Assembly (NCBI GenBank): GCA_024330215.1
Contig: JANDLU010000002.1
Location: 1 to 64,000, forward strand
From: Candidatus Gaiellasilicea maunaloa
GTDB lineage: Bacteria > Actinomycetota > Thermoleophilia > Gaiellales > Gaiellaceae
DNA: 64,000 nucleotides
Direction of reading: 5' to 3'
Part shown: positions 36,568 through 45,300 of the stretch, one piece after another
How the letters are laid out: every line of letters begins with the position of its first letter
Numbering within the stretch: position 1 is the first letter of the stretch
Position numbers and translations under genes: made by a program
The notes under the pieces: model-generated
Databases searched by the model: none
Told to the model about the DNA's origin: nothing
Seen by the model: the letters and a program-made list of their open reading frames with translations, nothing else

Positions 36568-37646
36568 TACTCGATCCCCTTCGGGTCCACCGCCCGGCGC
36601 AGGCCCTCACCGAAGAGCGCCAGCGAGACGATCGTCAGGAAGAGCGCGGCGCTCGGGAAGAAGAGCACCCAGTTCGACTCGTCGACGTAGAAGCCGGCTT
36701 GCTGGTCGGTCGCGAGCGGGTCGAAGACGAGTAGCGTGCCCCAGTTCGCTGCGAGCAGGCTGCCCCAGCTCGCTGTCGGAAGCTCGAGGCCCACGTTGAG
36801 AATCGAGATCGCCGACTCGAAGACGATGAACCCGGCCGTGATCAGCGTCGACCAGACGATCACCGGCGCGAGCACGTGGGGCAGGACGTGCGTGCGCAGG
36901 ATGCGCCAGTCGCTCGCGCCGATCATGCGGGCCGCCTCGAGGAACTCCGTCTCGCGCAGCGCGAGCACCTGGGCGCGGATGATCCGGGCCGGGTAGAACC
37001 AGCTGAAGATCCCGATCAGGAAGACCAGTACCAGCACCCCGGGCTGGAAGGCGCCGCCGAGTGTGACATCGTTGAAGCGCGGTGCGACGGTGTAGCCGAT
37101 CGCGACCAGGAAGAGCAGCAAGGGAAAGCCCATGAACAGCTCGGTCACCCACGAGATCCCGCGATCCGGCCAGCCACCGAGAAAGCCCGAGAGCATCCCG
37201 ATCGGCACCCCGATCAGCATCGCGAGCGCGGTCGCGCCCAACCCCACCTGCAGCGACGTCTGGCCGCCGTAGAGCACGCGCAGGAAGAGATCGCGGCCGA
37301 GCGAGCCGTCGGCGCCGAAGAGCAAGAACGTCCGCGGCGTCGACTCGTCGATGTCGACGAACTCGTTCACGTCGGGAACACTCGAGAGCGGACCGATCGG
37401 CCGCAGCTCGTCATTGACGGCGTACGGGAACGGATCGTTCGGTCCATGCCCGAGCAGCCACGCGAGGAGCGGCGCGCCGAGGAAGCAGAGGAAGACGATC
37501 GCCGCGAATACGCATCCCGAGAGGAAGGCGACTCGGTCCTGGCGCAGGTGCGTCCACACGTGCCCCCACGGCCCTCGATTCGGGATTTCGAGCGGCTCCG
37601 AGTCCTCCGACGCGGCGCCGGTCGCGTGATCTTTCGTCGCGCTCAC
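36567..37646 (-). CDS. Oligopeptide/dipeptide ABC permease (DppC type)
   Basis: The protein has 359 residues. The N-terminal cytoplasmic tail is followed by a membrane helix and an extended periplasmic segment (FLLFGADGSLGRDLFLRVLYGGQTSLQVG), as in DppC. The EAA loop is EFLEAARMIGASDWRILRTHVLPHV. It is first in the two-gene operon with dppB. The ATPases and binding protein must be encoded elsewhere. Confidence 0.92.
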   Translation of the reverse strand: MSATKDHATGAASEDSEPLEIPNRGPWGHVWTHLRQDRVAFLSGCVFAAIVFLCFLGAPLLAWLLGHGPNDPFPYAVNDELRPIGPLSSVPDVNEFVDIDESTPRTFLLFGADGSLGRDLFLRVLYGGQTSLQVGLGATALAMLIGVPIGMLSGFLGGWPDRGISWVTELFMGFPLLLFLVAIGYTVAPRFNDVTLGGAFQPGVLVLVFLIGIFSWFYPARIIRAQVLALRETEFLEAARMIGASDWRILRTHVLPHVLAPVIVWSTLITAGFIVFESAISILNVGLELPTASWGSLLAANWGTLLVFDPLATDQQAGFYVDESNWVLFFPSAALFLTIVSLALFGEGLRRAVDPKGIE

Positions 37647-37692
37647 TCGACACTCCGGACTCGCACGAGCAGCGCCACGCTAGCACCGAGCC

Positions 37693-38640
37693 CTAGGCGG
37701 GTGTGCGGCCGGCGAGGATCTCGGCGAGCCGGCCGGCGTCGATGTTGCCGCCCGAGACGATGCAGACGATCCGCTCGCCCGCGTTCCCGTGCTTCAGCGC
37801 AGCGGCGACGGAAAGCGCTCCCGCGCCCTCCGCGACGACGCGGGCGCGTTCGGCCAGCAGACGAACCGCTGCTACGGTCTCGTCCAGCGAGACGACATGG
37901 GAGCCGGTGAGGAGAGGGCCGGCGCGCTCCCACATCGCCGGCAGCAGGGCCTTGCCGCCCGCGCCGTCGACGAACGAGGGCCGGAAGTGGATCGGCTCCA
38001 TCCTCCCGGCGAGTGCCGCCGCGAGCGGCGCCCCGGTCTCGGGCTCGACCGCGTAAACGCTTGTCGCCGGGCTGAGCGCGGCCAGCGCGCTCGCGATCCC
38101 GGTGAAGAGGCCGCCGCCGCCCCACGGGACGAGCACCGCGTCGAGCTCCGGGAGATCCTCGGCGAGCTCGAGCCCGATCGTACCGTTGCCTGCCATTACC
38201 TGCTCGTCCTGTACCGGATGCACGAAGAGGCCTTCGATTCCCTCGTAGCGCGACTCGACGATCGCCCGCCACCAGCGCTCGTAGGGCACCTTGACGATCG
38301 TGCCGCCGAGCCGCTCGATCGCCGCGAGCTTCGTTGGAGGCGCGTGCTCGGGGACGACGATCGTCGCCGGCACCCCGGCCTCGCGGGCGGCCCAGGCGAC
38401 ACCCTGGGCCATGTTGCCGGCGCTCGCCGTGACGACTCCGGCCGCGGTCTGCTCGGGCGCCGCCTGTCGGATCGCGTTGGCCGCGCCGCGGATCTTGAAC
38501 GACCCGATCGGCTGGAGACACTCCAGCTTGAGCCAGATCTCCGCGGCCGCTTCCGGTGCCTCGAGCCGGATGAGCGGCGTCCGAACCGCGGCGCCGCGGA
38601 TCGTCTCGCGGGCGCTCTCGATCTGGGCCAGCTCGATCAG
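37693..38640 (-). CDS. Threonine-dehydratase-like PLP enzyme
   Basis: The protein has 315 residues of the serine/threonine dehydratase/racemase fold. The PLP lysine is Lys49 in PIGSFKIRGAANAI; SAGNMAQGVAW and VPWGGGGLFTGIA bind the cofactor phosphate. The family N-terminus (IELAQIESARETI) begins at a CTG codon (38640-38638) that overlaps the TGA of the preceding gene. No ATG, GTG or TTG occurs in frame nearby, so a CTG or ATC start is required. With the OCD-like gene it resembles EutB/EutC of ectoine breakdown or the BhcB/BhcD pair of the beta-hydroxyaspartate cycle. A simple threonine or serine ammonia-lyase is equally possible. Confidence 0.87.
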   Translation of the reverse strand: MIELAQIESARETIRGAAVRTPLIRLEAPEAAAEIWLKLECLQPIGSFKIRGAANAIRQAAPEQTAAGVVTASAGNMAQGVAWAAREAGVPATIVVPEHAPPTKLAAIERLGGTIVKVPYERWWRAIVESRYEGIEGLFVHPVQDEQVMAGNGTIGLELAEDLPELDAVLVPWGGGGLFTGIASALAALSPATSVYAVEPETGAPLAAALAGRMEPIHFRPSFVDGAGGKALLPAMWERAGPLLTGSHVVSLDETVAAVRLLAERARVVAEGAGALSVAAALKHGNAGERIVCIVSGGNIDAGRLAEILAGRTPA

Positions 38641-39566
38641 AAGTCGACCTCGACGCCGAGACCCTGCTCGCGGGCGCGGGCGACGACGAGCTCGGCGGCG
38701 GCGAGATCCTCGACCGCGAGCCCGAGCGAGACGAAGATCGTCAGCTCGTCGTCGCGGGTGCGGCCGGGATGAGCGCCGATCAGCACCTCGCCGAGCTCGG
38801 CGAGGATGTGCTCGGGGCCGATCGCTCCTTCCTCGACGGCCGTGCGGTACTCGCCCGACTCGTTCAGCGTCGACTCGCGCTTGTCGGCGAAGAGCGAGCC
38901 GGCGGCCATCGTCTCCGCGTCGAGCTCGCGAGCCCACGGGACGCTCGAGCCGACGGCGTTCACGTGCGCGCCCGGTTTCAGCCACGCGAGCGAGAGGACC
39001 GGCTCGGACGAGTTGGTGCACGTGCAGACGACGTCCGCCTCGCGGACGATCTCCTCGGGGCTGCCGCCGGAGCTGCGGCTCCAGGAGCGCACCTCGACGT
39101 CTTCGCCGAGCACCGCGCAAAGGGCCTGCTCGTGGGCCTTGCCCTGAACCCCCGTGCCCACGATCGCGACCGAGCGCGCGCCGGGACGCGCGAGCGCGCG
39201 GGTGGCGACGGCCGAGACGGCGCCGGTCCGGATCGCGGTGATCGGCGAGGCGTTCACGAGCGCCGTCAACTCGCCCGTCCGCCCGTCATGGAGGAGTACC
39301 GCGCCCTGGTGCGCGTCGAGCCCGCGCGTCGGGTTGTCGGGTGTGACCACGATCTCCTTCAGCGAGTACGCCGCGCGTTCCCCGCCCCGGTGGGCGGGCA
39401 TGAAGCCCATCAGCCCGGCCGCGCCCGGCGGCTTCACGACGAAGCGGAGCGGCTGGTAGAGCTCGTCGCGCACGAGCGCGGCGAGCACCTCGGCCATCGC
39501 CTCGATGCAGGCGTCCATCGTCAGCAGCCGCTCGACCTCGTCAGCGGAGAGGACGAGCAGGCTCAC
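38637..39566 (-). CDS. Ornithine cyclodeaminase / mu-crystallin family protein
   Basis: The protein has 309 residues. The NAD-binding core is VAIVGTGVQGKAHEQAL. The substrate arm has RFVVKPPGAAGLMGFMPAH and the family Lys/Asp positions SLKEIVV and HVNAVGSS. The family covers ornithine cyclodeaminase, alanine dehydrogenase, ketimine reductases, EutC and iminosuccinate reductase. It overlaps both neighbours by 4 bases, giving a tight three-gene operon with the aldo-keto reductase and the dehydratase. Confidence 0.9.
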   Translation of the reverse strand: MSLLVLSADEVERLLTMDACIEAMAEVLAALVRDELYQPLRFVVKPPGAAGLMGFMPAHRGGERAAYSLKEIVVTPDNPTRGLDAHQGAVLLHDGRTGELTALVNASPITAIRTGAVSAVATRALARPGARSVAIVGTGVQGKAHEQALCAVLGEDVEVRSWSRSSGGSPEEIVREADVVCTCTNSSEPVLSLAWLKPGAHVNAVGSSVPWARELDAETMAAGSLFADKRESTLNESGEYRTAVEEGAIGPEHILAELGEVLIGAHPGRTRDDELTIFVSLGLAVEDLAAAELVVARAREQGLGVEVDF

Positions 39567-40495
39567 TCGAACACCGCCGCGACCGTCTCGGCCTCTTCCG
39601 GCGAGAGCTGGAGCTCCAGTGCGTCGAGCGCCGGCCGGAGCTGCTCTGGCCGCCGCGCGCCGAGCACGACGGCGGTGACGTGCGGCTGGGCGAGGAGCCA
39701 GGCGAGCGCGAGCGTCGCCGGCGTCGTCTCGCGTTCGGCCGCAAGAACCTCGAAGGCCTCGAGCGAGTCGTAGGTGCGGTCGTTCTGCAGGTGCTCGTAC
39801 GGCTCGGGGCGAAAGGTCATCCGCGAGCCGGCCGGCGACTCCTCGCCACGGCGGTACTTGGCGGTCAGCCAGCCGCCGGCGAGCGGGCTGAACGGGGTGT
39901 AGCCGAGACCCTCGCGGGCGCAGATCGGGATCACGCCGGATTCATCCTCGCGATCGAGGAGCGAGTAGGAGTTCTGCACCCACGCGGGCCGCGCCTCCTC
40001 GACCCACGGCGCGTCGACGTTGCTGCCGCCCCAGGCGCCGATCGTGCCGTCGCGCTGGAGCTCGTCGAGGGCGGCCGCGGTCTCCGCGACCGGCGTCGCG
40101 GGATCCATCGCATGTGAGAGGTAGAGGTCGACCTGCTCGACGCCGAGCCGCTCCAGGCTCGTCTCGATCTGCCTGCGAATCCGTTCGCGCGAGAGCCCGC
40201 TGTCGGCGTCCTCCTCCATCGGATTGAACGTCTTCGTCGTCAGCACAGGCCGGACGCCGCGCGAGCGCAGCCAATTGCCGATGAAGGTCTCGCTCCGCCC
40301 GCCGCCGTAGGCATCCGCGCTGTCGTAGGTCGTGATCCCGGCTTCCCAGGCCGCATCCATGATCGCGCCGGCCTGCTCCTCGGTCTCGCCCCGGCCGAAG
40401 AACGCGGGCGAGGAGCCGATCCCGCCGAAGTTGCCGCAGCCGAGGATGAGGCGCGAGACCTCGATCCCGGTGCGTCCGAGGCGCTGGTGCTCCAT
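39563..40495 (-). CDS. Aldo/keto reductase
   Basis: The protein has 310 residues and an NADPH-dependent AKR barrel. The catalytic tetrad is visible: Asp and Tyr in TTYDSADAYGGGRSE, Lys in LTTKTF and His in YLSHAMD. The C-terminal NADP-binding segment AVVLGARRPEQL follows. It is first gene of the operon with the OCD-like and dehydratase-like genes; the substrate is unknown. Confidence 0.92.
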   Translation of the reverse strand: MEHQRLGRTGIEVSRLILGCGNFGGIGSSPAFFGRGETEEQAGAIMDAAWEAGITTYDSADAYGGGRSETFIGNWLRSRGVRPVLTTKTFNPMEEDADSGLSRERIRRQIETSLERLGVEQVDLYLSHAMDPATPVAETAAALDELQRDGTIGAWGGSNVDAPWVEEARPAWVQNSYSLLDREDESGVIPICAREGLGYTPFSPLAGGWLTAKYRRGEESPAGSRMTFRPEPYEHLQNDRTYDSLEAFEVLAAERETTPATLALAWLLAQPHVTAVVLGARRPEQLRPALDALELQLSPEEAETVAAVFE

Positions 40496-40633
40496 CGGCC
40501 GATCTTCGCACGCCCGATCCTCACGCTGCGGCGCGGGCGAGCCTATGGTGACGCGCTCATACGTTCCTTCAGGTACGACCTAGGCCGCAAGCGACATCGG
40601 AACCGATCAGAGGCGTCTGCTGTAATAAGAGAC

Positions 40634-41149
40634 GTGCGCCGTTGGTGGCTCTGTTTCGCTGTGCTCCTCGTCGTCGCTTCCGCGGCTATGTTTGGGGGAG
40701 ACCGAGCCGGCTCGGCGCCCCAGGAATGCGACGCCGCGAGCGTCCGGATCGCGGTCGTTCGGTTCGTTGACGCATACAACACCGCCAGGTTGCCGCGGCT
40801 CGACGCCATGTTTGCGCGCGAGCCCGACTTCCAGTGGTACTCCGCCGGCCCGCCCGGCTTGCGCATCATGGGCGCGGCATACCGCCGCGACACGCTTCTG
40901 AGCTACTTCCGTGCCCGTCATCGCAACGGTGACCGGCTGCGGCTGCGCTCGTTCAGGTTCAACGGCAACTCGAATGGCTTCGGCCACTTCGAGTACCGGC
41001 TCGAGCGCAAGGCCCGCGACTACCGCGCCGGAACGTCGTTCCAGATCCCCGGCAAGGGCGCCGCGAGCTGTGACGAGACACCAGCATTCGTGAGTGGGGA
41101 TCGAACGAGGTTCGTCGTCATGAGCCTCGGGGGCCCTGAGTCCGGGTAG
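40634..41149 (+). CDS. Secreted NTF2-like hypothetical protein
   Basis: The protein has 171 residues from GTG 40634. The start is chosen because it places a clean Sec signal peptide (RRWWLCFAVLLVVASAAMF) at the N-terminus. The mature part (VRFVDAYNTARLPRLDAMFA and LLSYFRARHRNGDRLRLRSF) looks like a SnoaL/NTF2-like cone-shaped fold, so ligand binding is likely and enzymatic activity uncertain. It stands alone. The 155 bases after it (41150-41304) show nothing I can support. Confidence 0.7.
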   Translation: MRRWWLCFAVLLVVASAAMFGGDRAGSAPQECDAASVRIAVVRFVDAYNTARLPRLDAMFAREPDFQWYSAGPPGLRIMGAAYRRDTLLSYFRARHRNGDRLRLRSFRFNGNSNGFGHFEYRLERKARDYRAGTSFQIPGKGAASCDETPAFVSGDRTRFVVMSLGGPESG

Positions 41150-41304
41150 TCGAACGACAAAGCGCCCCGGCTGAGGCCGATGCGCGGAACGTCCTCGCCG
41201 AACTGCGCGCAGAGCACCGCGAGAGTGTTGAAGCACGAGCTCCGAAGCCCCTCGTTGCGCACCGGCCGATTCTCTCGCATCGCGCCGGAGACGCAAACGC
41301 TCGG

Positions 41305-42243
41305 TCAGCTGGCGCGGCGGAGCTGCTCCTCGACCCGTCGGTACGCGGTCGAGTCGGCGGGGAGCTTGTCGAGCGCCGCGTGGAGGAGCGGCTCGGCCTC
41401 CTCGCTCCTGCCGTGGCTTCGGTGGATGAAGCCGAGATTCGCGATCACGCGGCCCTCGTGCTCCTCGTCGCCGAGCGCGCGGAGGACGGTGAGCGCTTCC
41501 TCGAAGTGCTCGACCGCCGCCTCGATCCCGTCGGTGTGGACGACGGCGAGCGCGAGGTTGTTCAGGGTCAGGGCCTCGTGGTGCTCGTCGCCGAGGTCGC
41601 GGACGATCGCGAGCGCGGCTCGGTGCTGCTCGGCCGCGCGCTCGTGCTCGCCCTCCCGCCGGAGCTGAGCGCCGAGCGTGTTCAGGCGCATCGCCTGATC
41701 GCGGCCCCGTCGCGCACGCGGAGCGGGGGATCGGGCCGTGCGCTTTGCCAGAGTCTCTGCGCGCGCCTCCAACGTCGTTCGGGCGCTCGCGCGAAGGTCG
41801 CGAACCGCTCGTGCGGAGAGGCGGCTTTCGCGCTGGAGCCCTACCTTCGCCCGGCGGAGCGCGATTGTCCCTGCCGCGGTTCCAACCCTCCGAGCCCTGG
41901 CGCCTCCGATTCCCAGCGAGGCGCCGGCCCGACGGTCGAGCTCGCCCAGCCGGCGCGGCAGGTCGAGCGCGCCGACTCGCGTCTGAAGCGCGCGATCGGC
42001 CAAGCCGATCCACCCGAGCCCGCGGCGGCTCCAGGCGCTTGCGGGTACGCGGCGGAACGCGAGCCCGAGCGCGGCTAGAGCGACGAGCGCCAGCAGCAGA
42101 ACAGCCGCGTCCAACACGAGCGCGCCGAGGCCGAGCGCCGCTGCGAGCCCGCCGAGGAAGAGAAACAGACCAACGAACGCAAGCGCGCGCCTGCGCAGAC
42201 GTTCCGATCCGTCGAGCTCCATCACCTCGTGCAATCTCAGCAA
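41305..42243 (-). CDS. TPR-repeat membrane protein
   Basis: The protein has 312 residues. Two hydrophobic helices near the N-terminus (about 20-60) precede a basic linker and at least three tetratricopeptide repeats (about 185-300, for example AALAIVRDLGDEHHEALTLNNLALAVVH and ALTVLRALGDEEHEGRVIANLGFIH). The TTG start at 42243 is preceded by a near-perfect AGGAGGTGA at ideal spacing, which favours it over ATG 42222. TPRs suggest a scaffold role; partners are unknown. Confidence 0.82.
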   Translation of the reverse strand: MLRLHEVMELDGSERLRRRALAFVGLFLFLGGLAAALGLGALVLDAAVLLLALVALAALGLAFRRVPASAWSRRGLGWIGLADRALQTRVGALDLPRRLGELDRRAGASLGIGGARARRVGTAAGTIALRRAKVGLQRESRLSARAVRDLRASARTTLEARAETLAKRTARSPAPRARRGRDQAMRLNTLGAQLRREGEHERAAEQHRAALAIVRDLGDEHHEALTLNNLALAVVHTDGIEAAVEHFEEALTVLRALGDEEHEGRVIANLGFIHRSHGRSEEAEPLLHAALDKLPADSTAYRRVEEQLRRAS

Positions 42244-42317
42244 GCGTCACCTCCTCGTGAGCTGCTGCCCTTCGCTGCGCGGGCAGCCGTTCCTTCCCGG
42301 GTGGTGACAGGGGCTCC

Positions 42318-42343
42318 TAGGGCCGCCCATGCGGACGGCCCTA
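42318..42343 (-). terminator. Hairpin downstream of nrdJ
   Basis: Arms TAGGGCCG and CGGCCCTA (8 bp) enclose a 10-base loop (CCCATGCGGA on the plus strand, with inner CC/GG pairing possible). It lies 14 bases behind the nrdJ stop. No U-tract follows on the minus strand, so it is a terminator candidate of the U-poor type. Confidence 0.5.
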
Positions 42344-42356
42344 TACGGGAGTCTCG

Positions 42357-45300
42357 CTAGCTGCAGCCGGTGTTCGTGCCGCAGTCGCGGCAGGTGTAGC
42401 AGCTCCCCGTCCGCACCATCCGGCCGCCGCAGCGGGCGCACTCGACCGCGTCCTCCCAGGCGTTGAAGAGGGCGGTCTGGCCCGGCGGGGGCGCGTCGTA
42501 CTCGACCGCCTGCTGGCCCTGGAGGGCGCCATAGGCCTGCGCGAGCCGTGCCTTCACCTCGGGCGAGAGGATCCCCGCCTCCTCCTGCTGGTCGGTCGTC
42601 AGGAACTTCTTCCCCATCCAGCGGAAGATGTAGTCGACGATCGACTTGGCGATGCGGATGTCGGCGTCGTTCGTGAGCCCGGACGGCTCGAAGCGCATGT
42701 GGCTGAACTTCGAGACGTACACCTCGAGCGGCACCCCGTACTGGAGGCCGAGCGAGACCGAGATCATGAATGAGTTCATCAGGCCTGCGAGGGTCGTCCC
42801 CTCCTTGGCGATGTCGACGAAGATGTCGCCCGGGGTCGCGTCCTCGAAGAGGCCGACGTGGATGTAGCCCTCGTACTCGCCGACCTTGAACTTGCGGCCG
42901 ACCTCGATCCGGTCCTCCGGGACTCGCCGGCGCTTCGGCTGCACGACCGGCACAACCGGGGCGAGGGCCAGGAGCGGGGCGAGGCTCTTGTCGGCGGAGC
43001 CCGAGAGCGGCTGGGCAACCTTGCAGTTGTCGCGGTAGATCGCGATCGCCTTGACCCCGAGCTGCCACGCCTCGATCAGAAGCTGGGAGACGTCCTCGAC
43101 GGTCGCCTCCTCCGGCAGGTTCACGGTCTTCGAGATCGCACCCGAGATGAACGGCTGCACCGCGCCCATCATCTTCACGTGACCCATGTAGTGGATCGCC
43201 CGGTCGCCGATCGCGCAGTCGAACACCGGGAAGTGCTCGGACTTGACGTTCGGGGCGCCGACGACCGTATTCCGCTCGTCGATGTAGGCGACGATCTCGT
43301 CGACCTCGCGCGGCGCGTAGCCGAGCTTCTCGAGCGCCATCGGCACCGTCTTGTTGACGATCGTGATCTCGCCGCCGCCGACGAGCTTCTTCGACTTGAC
43401 GAGCGAGAAGTCGGGCTCGACCCCGGTCGTGTCGCAATCCATCATGAAGCTGATCGTGTTGTGGCTGACGAAGCCGTTGGCGACGTAGGTGACGTTCTCC
43501 GGCACCGAGAGATCGAACGTCGGCTGATCGTCGAGCACCTCGATTGCCGCCACGGAGTCGTAGTAGAAGCCGAGCCGGTGCTCGAGCTCGGTGCTCTCGG
43601 TCCGTTCGAGCAGCGCCGTCGCCGACCTGCGAGAGACGCCGTCGCGGCGGAGCGCCGTCAGCATCGTCTTCCGCAAGGCGTCGTTCTCCGGCGCGAGCTC
43701 GTCGATCAAGCCCCGGCCGACGGGAACGTGGTCGTGCCGCGCCGCCTGCCGGTGATCGCCTCGTGCGAGGGACGTCGACTTGCGCGCGGAGACGAAATCG
43801 ATCTCCTCGAGGTATCGCTCGGCCGCGGAGACGTTGAGCAGGCGGAGGACGAAACGGTCATGTGCGCCCCAGTTGGAGCTCGCGTCGTCGACGTTCCGCG
43901 TGGTCACGAAGCCGAGTGCGAGCAGCAGGCTCTGGACGTCGCGGCTGAAGCTCTCGGAAACGGTGCTCCACGAGACGTAGCCGTTGCTCGTCGTCCCATC
44001 GGCCTCGAAGAGACCGCGGACGAATGCGGCATAGACCTCGCGGTCGTTCGAATGGAGAACGGCGTCGGGGATGTGGGAGTGCCAGCCCTTGCCGCTGTGC
44101 TCGGCCGACGGCGGCAGCTTGGCAAAGCCGCAGGCGTCCCACCACAGGACGAGCGGCACGGAGTTGTACGAGACCTCCGTGTAGCCCTTCTTCGCGGCGA
44201 TGTGTGCGTCGAGGCCGAACAGCTCGCCCCCGAGCTGGACGAGGCGGTCGACGACGTCTCGATCCTCGGCTGCGACGCACAGGCGCAAACCCTTTGCGTG
44301 CAGGGAGCCGTCGCCCATGAAATAGCCGACGAGCTCGGCGAGAGCCGGAGTCATCGTTCGCGGCACGCGGGTGCGGAAGTCGGCGTTCCAGTGGAGATCG
44401 CCGAGCGGCGGCAGCGAGACCTCGACGGGCTCGCCGACGAGGCCGTTCAGCATCAGCGGCACGCGATCGCCCTCGGCGATCTCGCCGAACCGCCGCCACT
44501 TCCAGTCACCCTCCGCGTCGACGATCTTGATGCGATGAGTCGCCGTTCCCTGGATGCGGTACCCGCGGCCCGTCTCGATCGAGACGACCTGCTCGTAGCC
44601 GTTGACGTAGAACTGGGTCGCCTGCTTGGCGCCCTGGTCCGTGGCGACCTCGAGGTCGAGCGGCTGCCACTTCGGGCCGAACGTGTCGCCGAGGCGTCGG
44701 AGGCGGACGAGACCGAGGCTCGTCGAGACGAGGCTGTCCCCGACGAGGCAGCCGGTCGGCGCGAGCACCGTCGCCTGCGCGTTCCGGTAGCCGTGCACCT
44801 CGCCGAGGTCGAGCGCGTCGTCCCAAGCCTGGCGGGCGCCCGTCAGCAGGTCCTCCGGGACCGAGTCCGTGTGCTGGATGTTGCCGACCGCCGCGCGGTG
44901 CTTCGCGATCACGCCGATCATCGCCGCCGCGTTCCGCCGATAGCCCTCGAACGGGCCCATCCGGTGAGCGACCTCGGCCGACTTGCGGTATGCCCGCCCC
45001 GTCATCAAGCCGGTGATCGCAGCCGCGTATGCCCGCCCCTCGTCCGAGTCGTAGGGGAGCCCGCGCGCCATCAGGAGCGCGCCGAGGTTCGCGTAGCCGA
45101 GCCCGAGCTGGCGATAGGCCTTCGCGTTCGCGTCGATCTCCGCGGTCGGGTAGGACGAGTAGCCGACGCAGATCTCCTGCGCCAGGAACATCGTGTCGAC
45201 CGCGTGCGAGAACGCCTCGACGTCGAACTCGCCGTCCTCGCGCCTGAACTTCATCAGGTTGAGCGAGGAGAGGTTGCAGGCCGAGTCGTCGATCGACAGG

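Noticed and set aside
35581-37646. Complete peptide transporter operon
   Set aside because: Only the two permeases are present; no binding protein or ATPase adjoins, so only partial system is called.
41020-41280. 86-codon minus-strand ORF between the NTF2-like and TPR genes
   Set aside because: Half of it is antisense to the NTF2-like gene; the rest is too short to support as a gene or remnant.
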